A DNA stretch of 64,000 nucleotides, from contig JAZQGY010000013.1 of the NCBI GenBank assembly GCA_045540295.1, forward strand, positions 3,629 to 67,628, in the 5' to 3' direction. The stretch comes from SIG452 sp045540295. Lineage in GTDB: Bacteria > Bacillota > Clostridia > UMGS1840. Each line of letters opens with the position of its first letter. Positions within the stretch are counted from its first letter, which is position 1. Below the pieces are notes generated by a model that was not told the DNA's origin, ran no database searches, and saw nothing but the letters and a program-made list of their open reading frames with translations. Made by a program: the position numbers and the translations under genes. Positions 16,828 to 24,020 of this stretch are shown in pieces.

Positions 16828-17094
16828 TTAAAACGGCAAAATCATAAGTACCATACCGTTTAGAACAACGAATAACGGAATCAGAAGACGGAATTTCATC
16901 TTGGAAGTTTTATGATTCCACAGAACCATTCCAAACATTGCGCCAACACCGCCAAATAAAAACGCCACAAGCAGCATCAGCCCTTCCTGGATTCTGCTCC
17001 AATGTTTTTTTGCCGCCAGCTTATCCCATCCGAACAGAAAGAAGACAATCAGATTCCATACAGTAAATGCAATACTCCATAATTCGTTCCGCAT
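16828..17094 (-). CDS. DUF1294 family membrane protein
   Basis: 88 residues from the ATG at 17094, chosen for AAGGAG about 8 bases upstream; a start six codons earlier would sit on the ribosome site. The family pattern is visible: NLIVFFLFGWDKLAAKKHW (GxDKxxA), RIQEGLMLLVAFLFGGVGA and HKTSKMKFR. Three to four short helices are predicted. Function unknown across the family. It follows the DUF3048 lipoprotein gene by 21 bases and is probably co-transcribed with it. Confidence 0.88.
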   Translation of the reverse strand: MRNELWSIAFTVWNLIVFFLFGWDKLAAKKHWSRIQEGLMLLVAFLFGGVGAMFGMVLWNHKTSKMKFRLLIPLFVVLNGMVLMILPF

Positions 17095-17115
17095 AACAAT
17101 ACTCCTTATCAACCG

Positions 17116-18144
17116 TTATTCAAACTGGACTCCCGTTGCAGGATCAATCAGATTGATGATGGTTTTGCCGGCATTGATTTGAAGTGGGGTACCGTCTGCC
17201 TTTTTATAAACAGTGTCTTCACGGCGGGAGGGTTTATGCCAGGTGATTTCTTCGTACACACCGTTAGTGATATAATAGCCTTTTCCGCTACCGGTATTCA
17301 GAAGGTTTCGGCGGTCAGTGCCGTCACCTAATGCAGTCACCGGTACCAGTTGCACAATCACATTCCGGAAGGAAACGGTTTTTCCGTTTTGCAAAACATG
17401 GGGTTCTGAGAAAATCTGTTTTTCATATAAGCCGGTATCGGAATTGTAAATGTAAGAAGTTTTGTATCTGCCGGAATAGTTCAGATACACGGTGTTTGCT
17501 TCCAAGTCAGAATCCGGGGTGAACAGTTGTGTTGCGTAAGATAAACCGTTCGTCCGCTCAGTGGTATCGTAAAAGCCTTTCTGATCAGCTTTCGCCTTGA
17601 TTTTTGCAATGGAGGTATAGGCACTGTGCCAATCGCCCTTGAATTTTTCTTCTCTCCAGAAAATATCGCCATCTCCGCCTAAAACACCGTTGATTTTTTG
17701 TATTCCGTATGCAGAAATATCTTCAATGGCTTTGGGGCTCCAGCCGAAATGAGTATAAATCGCATCATTTTCCATCACATAATCCAAAAAGTAGTGACGG
17801 GAGGAACGAACCGGCCCGATTTTCTCGGTATCAACCCCACGGTACAACGCCATAAAGCGGGTAGAGCCGCCTTCCACGTTCATTTCATAAACTAAGTACG
17901 CCTCATCCAGACCTGCATGGGGACGGGCGTTTTTATCATCATTGTCAATCATCACGGCAATGGGACGTTCATCCGTGTTGATATAAGTATCTAAAAAGAT
18001 TTCTTCGGGAGATGGGGTCGGCTCTGGTGTAGCAGTGGGAGTGGGTGCAGGCGTTTCGCTTTCAGAACCGGTATTCGGCGCGGAACAGCCGGCTAAAATA
18101 GCTACCGCCAACAGCATCGCAATTATGGAAACAACTCGTTTCAT
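17116..18144 (-). CDS. DUF3048 domain lipoprotein (YerB-like)
   Basis: 342 residues. A lipoprotein signal peptide ends in LAILAGC-S (lipobox about 17-20), then a Pro/Thr/Glu-rich spacer (about 25-48). The DUF3048 domain carries RPIAVMIDNDDKNARPHAGL and IGPVRSSRHYFLDYV in its N-terminal part and a C-terminal subdomain with TWHKPSRRED and PLQINAGKTII. It is a cell-surface lipoprotein anchored outside the membrane; Bacillus YerB is the reference member, and its biochemical role is not established. The start follows AAAGGTTGATGAGAG. Confidence 0.92.
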   Translation of the reverse strand: MKRVVSIIAMLLAVAILAGCSAPNTGSESETPAPTPTATPEPTPSPEEIFLDTYINTDERPIAVMIDNDDKNARPHAGLDEAYLVYEMNVEGGSTRFMALYRGVDTEKIGPVRSSRHYFLDYVMENDAIYTHFGWSPKAIEDISAYGIQKINGVLGGDGDIFWREEKFKGDWHSAYTSIAKIKAKADQKGFYDTTERTNGLSYATQLFTPDSDLEANTVYLNYSGRYKTSYIYNSDTGLYEKQIFSEPHVLQNGKTVSFRNVIVQLVPVTALGDGTDRRNLLNTGSGKGYYITNGVYEEITWHKPSRREDTVYKKADGTPLQINAGKTIINLIDPATGVQFE

Positions 18145-18230
18145 CTCTCATCAACCTTTCTGTTTACAGATTGGGAATCATCCCTACTTTTTTTGTAATT
18201 TCTACAATTTCATTGTAACACATAAAATAA

Positions 18231-18270
18231 AAAATGACAATACTTGTTACAGTATTGTCATTTTTTTGTT
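18231..18270. terminator. Terminator downstream of the Gfo/Idh/MocA gene
   Basis: A 14-bp stem (AAAATGACAATACT and complement, loop of six) has A- and T-runs on both sides and so works in both directions. Confidence 0.85.
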
Positions 18271-18288
18271 ATTTTGTATGATTTTGTG

Positions 18289-19431
18289 TTATAGTGTGAT
18301 AAACTGATGTTTTTCGGCAGATTCTTTTGCTTTCAGACAAAGATATGCACTCTGTAAACCGTCTGTTAAGCTGGAATAAGAGGTATCACCGTTTAAAATG
18401 GCAGTAAAATCACGGATTAAAGCGTAATCGCCTCCACCGTGACCACCTCCGTTGGGACGGACCAAAATGTGCTCCACCTTACTTTCGTCGTGCCGGAAAA
18501 GTTTTACTTCGTTGGTCACCCAGTCAAATTCCACAGTTGCCTTCTGCCCAATCATTCGCATCCCCCGTTTGCCCGCTTCTTTTCTTGCCACAAAATTCTG
18601 GGTATAAACGGCATGCATCCCATCAGCATAACGCATCAGAATGGTGGCACTGTCCTGATTGCCAACATCCATACCGTAGGAACAGTACTCCCCGTTGGGA
18701 TCGTCCTTTGCCTGCTCCCGAATCACTTTGGTGCTTTCATAGCAGGTTTCAAAATCAGGACAATCTTCACATTTTAAATTGGCAGGCTTGTCTCCTTTGT
18801 ATACCATTTTGGATTCCATTGCGCATAGCTCCACCGGCTGTTGTCCCAATACATAATTGATATAATCCAAGTCATGAGTAGCTTTTTGCAAAAACAGACC
18901 ACCTGTAATACTTTCGTCACGATACCAATATTTATAGTACACTCTCCCGTAAGGTACATTGTTATACGCCTGAATCTGTGACAATGTCCCCAATACACCA
19001 CTATCATAAATTTCTTTCACTTTTTGCAGCACCTCGGTCAGACGAAGGGGAAAAGAAGTCATCCCCACACCGCCATAGGTTTCTACTGCTTCTTTTAATT
19101 CATAATAATCTGCCAAAGTGGTTACCACAGGTTTTTCCAAAAACAGAGGAATCTTCCGTTTTAACACTTCCACGGCATACTTTTTATGTAAGTTGCAACG
19201 GGTTCCGACAAATACGCCATCTAATTCTTCACGCTCAAGCATATCTTCCCCATTTTCGTAGTAGGAAACCTTAGACGCATCCACGGTTTTGATGCTCTCC
19301 AGCCGTTCTTTGGCTTTCTCCAAATCCGGATCCGCCACCGCCACCACCTGAAGCTCGGGAAAATGGCAAAATTCATATAAAACCAGGGAGTGCATACGGC
19401 CACCCATCCCGATAATACCGATTTTTTTCAT
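18289..19431 (-). CDS. Gfo/Idh/MocA family oxidoreductase
   Basis: 380 residues from the ATG at 19431 (GAGGTG 7 bases upstream). A longer in-frame extension runs into the repeat array and is not coding. The Rossmann motif is KIGIIGMGGRMHSLVL at the very N-terminus and the family lysine is in FLEKPVVTT (about 100). The catalytic-type histidine is in QKATHDLDYINYVLG (about 188). It carries a four-cysteine cluster (CEDCPDFETC...YCSYG, about 225-255), a metal-binding addition seen in some family members. It probably oxidises a sugar or cyclitol with NAD(P). It has no sugar operon around it and sits just downstream of the three-copy repeat. Confidence 0.9.
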   Translation of the reverse strand: MKKIGIIGMGGRMHSLVLYEFCHFPELQVVAVADPDLEKAKERLESIKTVDASKVSYYENGEDMLEREELDGVFVGTRCNLHKKYAVEVLKRKIPLFLEKPVVTTLADYYELKEAVETYGGVGMTSFPLRLTEVLQKVKEIYDSGVLGTLSQIQAYNNVPYGRVYYKYWYRDESITGGLFLQKATHDLDYINYVLGQQPVELCAMESKMVYKGDKPANLKCEDCPDFETCYESTKVIREQAKDDPNGEYCSYGMDVGNQDSATILMRYADGMHAVYTQNFVARKEAGKRGMRMIGQKATVEFDWVTNEVKLFRHDESKVEHILVRPNGGGHGGGDYALIRDFTAILNGDTSYSSLTDGLQSAYLCLKAKESAEKHQFITL

Positions 19432-19451
19432 ATCATTCACCTCAATATTAC

Positions 19452-19790
19452 AAAATGGCGCAGAGGAAACAAACCAAACACCTCTGGTGGTTATCCGAAG
19501 ACGTACAAAGGTACGTCGAGCAATGAGATTTGCTTGCGCCGCTTTCACCTGTTAAATACAAAAGCGCAGAGAAAATGGCGCAGAGGAAACAAACCGAACA
19601 CCTCTGGTGGTTATCCGAAGACGTACAAGGGTACGTTGATCGATGAGGCTTGCTTGCGCCGCTTTCACCTGCTAAATACAAAAGTGCAGAGAAAATGGCG
19701 CAGAGGAAACAAACCGAACACCTCTGGTGGTTATCCGAAGACGTACAAAGGTACGTCGAGCGATGAGGTTTGCTTGCTCTGCGCCATTTT
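19452..19790. repeat. Three-copy 120-bp tandem repeat with palindromic ends
   Basis: Copies begin at 19452, 19572 and 19692 with an exact period of 120. They differ at only a few positions; the third is shortened. The array starts with AAAATGGCGCAGAG and ends with its reverse complement (19777-19790). In copy 3 these arms extend through GAAACAAACC/GGTTTGCTTG into near-perfect 24-bp inverted ends. Every copy holds the hairpin GACGTAC-4 nt-GTACGTC preceded by CCGAA (copy 2 has one G-T pair). It fills the gap between the CofE-like and Gfo genes. Both strands are free of stops in some frames because 120 is a multiple of three, but no ribosome site supports a gene. Confidence 0.93.
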
Positions 19791-19799
19791 ATCAAGCTC

Positions 19800-20990
19800 T
19801 TAGTCAGTTAAGTTATCGAAGTACCCCTGCACCAAAATCACAGGCGTGCCTTTATCACCGGAACCACTGGTTAAGTCACAAAGGGAACCGATTAAGTCAG
19901 TCAGTCTGCGGGGAGTGGTGCCCTGAGATGCCATGTTTCCTACTAAATTGCTGTCTTTTTCACGAATTGCATTTTCGATGGCTTTTTTCAGTTCGTCACC
20001 TTTTAAATCTGCAAAATCGTTATCTGCTAAATATTTTAATTTCAGCTCATTGGGAGTGCCTTCCAAACCTTTGGTGTATGCAGGAGAAACCACCGGGTCA
20101 GCCAATTCCCAAATATGACCGACAGGATCTTTAAAAGCGCCGTCACCATACACCATTACTTCAACATTTTTGCCGGTGCGTTCTTTGAACTGCTTCTGCA
20201 TACCTTCCACCATTTCAAAGCATTCATGAGGGAATAATTTGATGGTATCTTCGGTAGATTTATTGGAGCCGAGCAGCCCGTAGTTTTCATTGTAACCGCT
20301 TCCGTCAACACTTTTATTTAAGATTTCGTCTAAACCAACCACACATTTTGCACCTGCAGCTTTTAAAATACGTTTGGTTCTGGCACGGCTATGAATATCG
20401 CAGTTTAATACGCAGTCTGCAAAATTTAAAATTGCTCTGGGATCATTTGCCAGCACAATTTCTGCTTCTGCACCAACGGAACGGATTAAATCACCGTAAT
20501 ATTGCACATAGTCCACACCGGTAAAAGGATGGGGATTCTGACCAAACAGTTCTCTGTATTTTGCTTCGGTTAATACATCGGTATAAGGATTGATCCCTGC
20601 TTCATCCAACTGATCCAAGGATACTAAAGCGTTACCCACTTCATCGCTGGGGTAGTTTAACATCAGCACAACTTTTTTAGCACCCATTGCAATCCCTTTT
20701 AAACAAATTGCAAAACGGTTACGGCTTAAAATAGGGAAAATTACCCCGATGGTGCCGCCACCTAATTTATTTTTCACGTCTTTTGCAATGGCATCAATAT
20801 GAGCGTAATTCCCCTGGGAACGTGCAACAACAGATTCCGTTACCGCAACAACATCACGGTCACGAAGGGAAAATCCTTCAGCTTCTGCTGCTTCAATCAC
20901 GCTATTTACCACGATGGACGCAATATCGTCTCCTTCACGGATAATGGGGCAACGAATTCCACGGGAAACAGTACCGACTTTTCTTTCCAT
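19800..20990 (-). CDS. CofE-like protein (coenzyme F420-0:L-glutamate ligase family)
   Basis: 396 residues. The N-terminal region VGTVSRGIRCPIIREGDDI and DRDVVAVTESVVARSQGNY (about 45-63) match the CofE fold. Conserved stretches GVIFPILSRNRFAICLKG, EIVLANDPRAILNF and MVYGDGAFKDP follow, the last likely binding GTP or metal. CofE adds glutamates to F420-0, but many Clostridia carry this longer homologue without F420 genes, so the true substrate is probably another gamma-glutamyl acceptor. The gene diverges from a LysR-type regulator, the usual arrangement for regulator and target. The tandem repeat begins directly after the stop. Confidence 0.8.
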   Translation of the reverse strand: MERKVGTVSRGIRCPIIREGDDIASIVVNSVIEAAEAEGFSLRDRDVVAVTESVVARSQGNYAHIDAIAKDVKNKLGGGTIGVIFPILSRNRFAICLKGIAMGAKKVVLMLNYPSDEVGNALVSLDQLDEAGINPYTDVLTEAKYRELFGQNPHPFTGVDYVQYYGDLIRSVGAEAEIVLANDPRAILNFADCVLNCDIHSRARTKRILKAAGAKCVVGLDEILNKSVDGSGYNENYGLLGSNKSTEDTIKLFPHECFEMVEGMQKQFKERTGKNVEVMVYGDGAFKDPVGHIWELADPVVSPAYTKGLEGTPNELKLKYLADNDFADLKGDELKKAIENAIREKDSNLVGNMASQGTTPRRLTDLIGSLCDLTSGSGDKGTPVILVQGYFDNLTD

Positions 20991-21035
20991 AACAATTCTC
21001 CTAACTATTCTCTATTTTGTTTCTAAAAAACGTAC

Positions 21036-21064
21036 TTGACAATTTTTACTGTCTTTATTATAAT
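21036..21064 (+). promoter_or_regulatory. Promoter of the LysR-type gene
   Basis: TTGACA-17-TATAAT within the 134-bp divergent region shared with the CofE-like gene. Confidence 0.85.
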
Positions 21065-21124
21065 ACAATTGAACCTATTAGTAAAGCAGATAAAACTTGT
21101 ATCAGTTATAAGAGGTACTTATCT

Positions 21125-22009
21125 ATGAATACCAAACTTGATTACTATCGTGTGTTTTCTGAAGTGGCACATCACGGCTCCTTCTCATTAGCAGCGGAAA
21201 AGCTGTATGTGTCTCAGTCTGCCATTTCCCAATGTATCCAGCAGTTGGAAGGCGATTTAAACACTCAGCTGTTTGTCCGTTCCAGACGGGGCGTTACCCT
21301 GACCCGTGAGGGAAAGTTGTTGCTCCCCAAGGTGGAAAACGCACTTTCTTCCATCAACCAGGGAGAAACCCTTTTAGCACAGCTTCATCATCTTCACGCG
21401 GGCTCTCTGATGATTGCTGCAGGAGACACGGTCACTACACATTATTTATTGCCTTACTTAGAAGAATTTCATACCCTTTATCCCGAAATCCGTATTGAGA
21501 TGACCAATTCCTATTCCGCAAAATTACTGCAGTATGTAAAGGAAGGGAAAGCAGAGCTTGCGTTTGTGAATCTACCGATTTCAGATGAAGAATTAACGGT
21601 GGAACCCTGCCTTACCATCCACGACATATTTGTCTGCGGAGCGGATTTCCCCACAAAAGAATCCTACACCTGGGAGGAAATGGCAAGTCAAGCATTGATT
21701 CTTTTAGAACCAAACTCTACCTCCCGAAAATTTGTGGAGGAAGAATTTAAAAAAGCAAAAATCCCCATGTCTCCCAAAATTGAAATTGCGGTACACGATT
21801 TGTTGATTCGGTTTGCCTCCATTCACTTGGGGGTGTCCTGCGTGGTGAAAGAATTTTCCGAGGAAAGCATTCAAAACGGTACCGTCCGGGAAATGAATCT
21901 GATTCCTCCCCTTCCCTCACGTGCCATCGGTTGTGCTTATCTAAAGCACAATCCCCTGTCCCACGCCGCTCAAGCCTTTTTGGACCTCATACAAAAGAAA
22001 AAAAGCTGA
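21125..22009 (+). CDS. LysR family transcriptional regulator
   Basis: 294 residues from the ATG at 21125, which places YYRVFSEVAHHGSFSLAAEKL at the standard N-terminal distance; upstream in-frame codons overlap the promoter. The winged helix-turn-helix is SLAAEKLYVSQSAISQCIQQLE (shown here by its ends SLAAEKL and ISQCIQQLE) with FVRSRRGVTLT as wing. A two-lobed effector domain follows (about 90-290) with the SLMIAAGDTVTTHYLLPYL entry strand. It probably controls the divergent CofE-like gene and itself; the effector is unknown. The stop lies inside the stem of the downstream terminator. Confidence 0.93.
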   Translation: MNTKLDYYRVFSEVAHHGSFSLAAEKLYVSQSAISQCIQQLEGDLNTQLFVRSRRGVTLTREGKLLLPKVENALSSINQGETLLAQLHHLHAGSLMIAAGDTVTTHYLLPYLEEFHTLYPEIRIEMTNSYSAKLLQYVKEGKAELAFVNLPISDEELTVEPCLTIHDIFVCGADFPTKESYTWEEMASQALILLEPNSTSRKFVEEEFKKAKIPMSPKIEIAVHDLLIRFASIHLGVSCVVKEFSEESIQNGTVREMNLIPPLPSRAIGCAYLKHNPLSHAAQAFLDLIQKKKS

Positions 22010-22030
22010 CTTTTCGTCAGCTTTTTTCTT
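22003..22030. terminator. Bidirectional terminator overlapping the LysR gene stop
   Basis: AAGCTGAC/GTCAGCTT stem with A- and T-runs, shared with the convergent malQ gene. Confidence 0.88.
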
Positions 22031-23456
22031 ATCTTGCATATCGCTTATTCAATTCTTTCCAATAAGACTTATCAATGGAATGAAGCTGTTCTTTTGTGAT
22101 ACGGAACTGCCAGTTCCCCTCTGCTTTTCCCGGAGTATTCATACGGGTGTCCGAACCGTAGACAAGTAAGTCCTGAATGGGCAGAATCGCCCAGTCTGCA
22201 TGACTTTGCAGAACCGTGCGAATCATACTGTTGCACCCGGCTCCCCAATCCCCCTCATGTCCGCAGTATAAAAGCATTTGTTTGCGAAGATGGTCAGGTA
22301 ATTCCCACAAATATCCCAACAAAGTGTTGTTATCGTGGGTGCCGGTATAGGCAACTGAATTTTTGGGATAATGATGAGGTTTATGTAAGCTGTCTCCCTC
22401 GGATAAAAAGCCGAACTGAAACACTCTCATACCGGGAAAAGTGCTGTCTTTCACCAACTGATGCACTTCGGGAGTAATATCTCCCAAGTCTTCTGCAATA
22501 ATCTGAGAATCTCCTGCAGCCTCACGAATGGCACGGATAAAGTCCATACGGGGACCGTCCTTCCAGCTACCTTCCTTGGCGGTTTTGGCACCGTAGGGTA
22601 CTGCCCAATAGGATTCAAAAGCACGAAAATGGTCAATGCGAATGGCATCAAACAAGGTTGCCATATGAGAAATTCTATCGCACCACCATTGGTAACCGTC
22701 TTGTTTCATCTCATCCCAGTCATACAAGGGATTTCCCCAAAGCTGACCGTCTGCACTGAAATAATCAGGCGGAACTCCTGCCACCAAAAATGGTTTTCCG
22801 TCTTCGGAAAGCTGAAATTGGCTACGGTTATCCCACACATCGCAACTATCATAAGACACATAAATGGGAATATCTCCAATGATTTTGATTCCACGGTCGT
22901 TGGCATATTTTTTAATCTCATGCCATTGGGTAAAAAATTCATACTGAATCATTTCCCAAGCAAAGAGGATATCTTCACGAAATTCTTCGGTGGTCCACTC
23001 ATTCCACGGCAAATGGTTATTTGCTTCTTTTAATGCCATAAAACGGCAAAACGCTTCCAGATGTTTATTTTTTATAATGAAATTTTCTATTTCCGTTTTG
23101 TCTGCTACTCGGGAAGATGCTTTTTTTAAGAGTAAAAACCGTTCTTCCCACAGCCGTTCATATTCTGCCACATACGGCGTTTTTTGTTTGGCTGATTCCA
23201 GTTCTTCTTTTGTCAGAAGACCTTTCTTTTCCAAAATATTCAAGTCCACAAAATAGGGATTTCCGCCAAAAGCAGAATACGATTGATAAGGCGAATTAAA
23301 ACCGTCCGCCATACCAAACGGAAGCACCTGCCAGTATGTAAAACCAGTATCTTTTAAAAATTCAACAAAATGTTTTGCTTCTTCCCCGAAAGAACCGATT
23401 GAGTATTCCCCGGGCAAAGAAGAAATATGCATTAACACACCGCTTTTTCTATCCAT
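22029..23456 (-). CDS. malQ: 4-alpha-glucanotransferase (amylomaltase)
   Basis: 475 residues, GH77. The N-terminal R-x-SGVLMHISSLPGEYSIG and DTGFTYWQVLPFGM are typical. Catalytic residues are visible: the nucleophile Asp in FDAIRIDHFRAFESYW (about 285), the acid/base Glu in IIAEDLGDITPEV (about 330) and the third carboxylate in GTHDNNTLLGYL (about 385). It transfers glucan segments between maltodextrins for glycogen or maltose use in the cytoplasm. It stands alone with its own promoter (23489-23517); no glycogen genes are near. Confidence 0.97.
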   Translation of the reverse strand: MDRKSGVLMHISSLPGEYSIGSFGEEAKHFVEFLKDTGFTYWQVLPFGMADGFNSPYQSYSAFGGNPYFVDLNILEKKGLLTKEELESAKQKTPYVAEYERLWEERFLLLKKASSRVADKTEIENFIIKNKHLEAFCRFMALKEANNHLPWNEWTTEEFREDILFAWEMIQYEFFTQWHEIKKYANDRGIKIIGDIPIYVSYDSCDVWDNRSQFQLSEDGKPFLVAGVPPDYFSADGQLWGNPLYDWDEMKQDGYQWWCDRISHMATLFDAIRIDHFRAFESYWAVPYGAKTAKEGSWKDGPRMDFIRAIREAAGDSQIIAEDLGDITPEVHQLVKDSTFPGMRVFQFGFLSEGDSLHKPHHYPKNSVAYTGTHDNNTLLGYLWELPDHLRKQMLLYCGHEGDWGAGCNSMIRTVLQSHADWAILPIQDLLVYGSDTRMNTPGKAEGNWQFRITKEQLHSIDKSYWKELNKRYAR

Positions 23457-23488
23457 ACTATAATTCCTTTATCTATAAGATATAAAGC

Positions 23489-23517
23489 ATTATACCATAC
23501 CTTTTTAAAAGATGCAA
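23489..23517 (-). promoter_or_regulatory. malQ promoter
   Basis: On the minus strand TTGCAT-17-TATAAT. Confidence 0.8.
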
Positions 23518-23543
23518 GAGGAATGTTAATTTCCTTAAGATAT

Positions 23544-23739
23544 AAAAAAGAACACCTTGCGGTGCTCTTTTTGGTGGGCCTTCGGGGACACAGTCGCTTT
23601 GCGCCTTGTCTGCTCGGTTACCCAAAGGCTCCGCCTTTCGGTACCAACCTTCGCACCACTCTCCTAAAAACAGTCCCCCGGACTGTTTTCCTGACGGCTC
23701 GTGCCCTCTCAGTGTTCGAGTCCCCGAAAGTTTTGTAAA
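23544..23739. repeat. Insert with duplicated tRNA 3' end and terminator
   Basis: Bases 23544-23589 repeat 23740-23785 exactly (46 bp). The unit comprises the tRNA-Ile terminator, the CCA end, the acceptor strand and half the T-arm. Between the copies lie about 150 bases with two perfect hairpins (AAAGGC-TCC-GCCTTT near 23625; AAAACAGTCC-3 nt-GGACTGTTTT at 23667-23689). An inverted T-arm fragment GTTCGAGTCCCCGAA lies at 23713-23727, so the insert ends carry inverted repeats of TTCGGGGAC. No coding frame in it is convincing. It resembles an attachment-site scar or a small tRNA-targeting element. Confidence 0.85.
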
Positions 23740-23767
23740 AAAAAAGAACACCTTGCGGTGCTCTTTT
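23740..23767 (-). terminator. Terminator of tRNA-Ile(CAU)
   Basis: Stem AAGA-CACC/GGTG-TCTT with loop TTGC and T-run, directly after the CCA end on the minus strand. An identical second copy lies at 23544-23571. Confidence 0.85.
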
Positions 23768-23844
23768 TGGTGGGCCTTCGGGGACTCGAACCCAGGACCG
23801 ACCGGTTATGAGCCGGGAGCTCTAACCAACTGAGCTAAAGGCCC
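23768..23844 (-). tRNA. tRNA-Ile(CAU), lysidine type
   Basis: The cloverleaf reads GGGCCTTTAGCTCAGTTGGT at the 5' end, anticodon loop CTCATAA and T-loop TTCGAGT, with an encoded CCA. It matches tRNA-Ile2 (AUA codons after TilS modification of C34) better than elongator or initiator Met: the D-arm and the AAGGNCC acceptor are of the Ile2 type. Two mispairs are visible, C27-U43 in the anticodon stem and U50-C64 in the T-stem; the latter falls within the duplicated 3' segment. Confidence 0.88.
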
Positions 23845-23880
23845 TTATGTTTGAAATGTTTCCCATAAGGATACCAAGAA

Positions 23881-23909
23881 AGTATACCAAAAAAGCAGGT
23901 CTTTGTCAA
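23881..23909 (-). promoter_or_regulatory. Promoter of tRNA-Ile
   Basis: On the minus strand TTGACA-17-TATACT. Confidence 0.9.
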
Positions 23910-24020
23910 TAGTTTTTCAGAAATTAAAGAAAGCATCTCCGAAATTTTCCAAATCGGGTATAACTGCATCTGTTCAGGCAAAACTATAGTAGAAATACCG
24001 AAAGGAAAGGAGTTTTTTTG

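Noticed and set aside
19452..19790. CRISPR-like array
   Set aside because: The 120-bp units are contiguous with no unique spacers between short repeats, there are only three, and no cas genes lie in the window.
19390..19803. Open frames on both strands through the tandem repeat as a repeat protein
   Set aside because: They stay open only because the period is a multiple of three. No ribosome site supports them and they run into neighbouring coding genes.
18289..21000. Gfo/Idh/MocA and CofE-like genes as one operon
   Set aside because: They are on the same strand, but the 340-bp repeat array separates them and no promoter or read-through evidence joins them.
21017..21124. Earlier start for the LysR-type regulator
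   Set aside because: It would include the -35/-10 promoter within the coding region and add 36 residues before the conserved N-terminus.
23473..23833. Several small frames across the tRNA-associated insert
   Set aside because: They are built from terminators, tRNA fragments and hairpins and lack ribosome binding sites.
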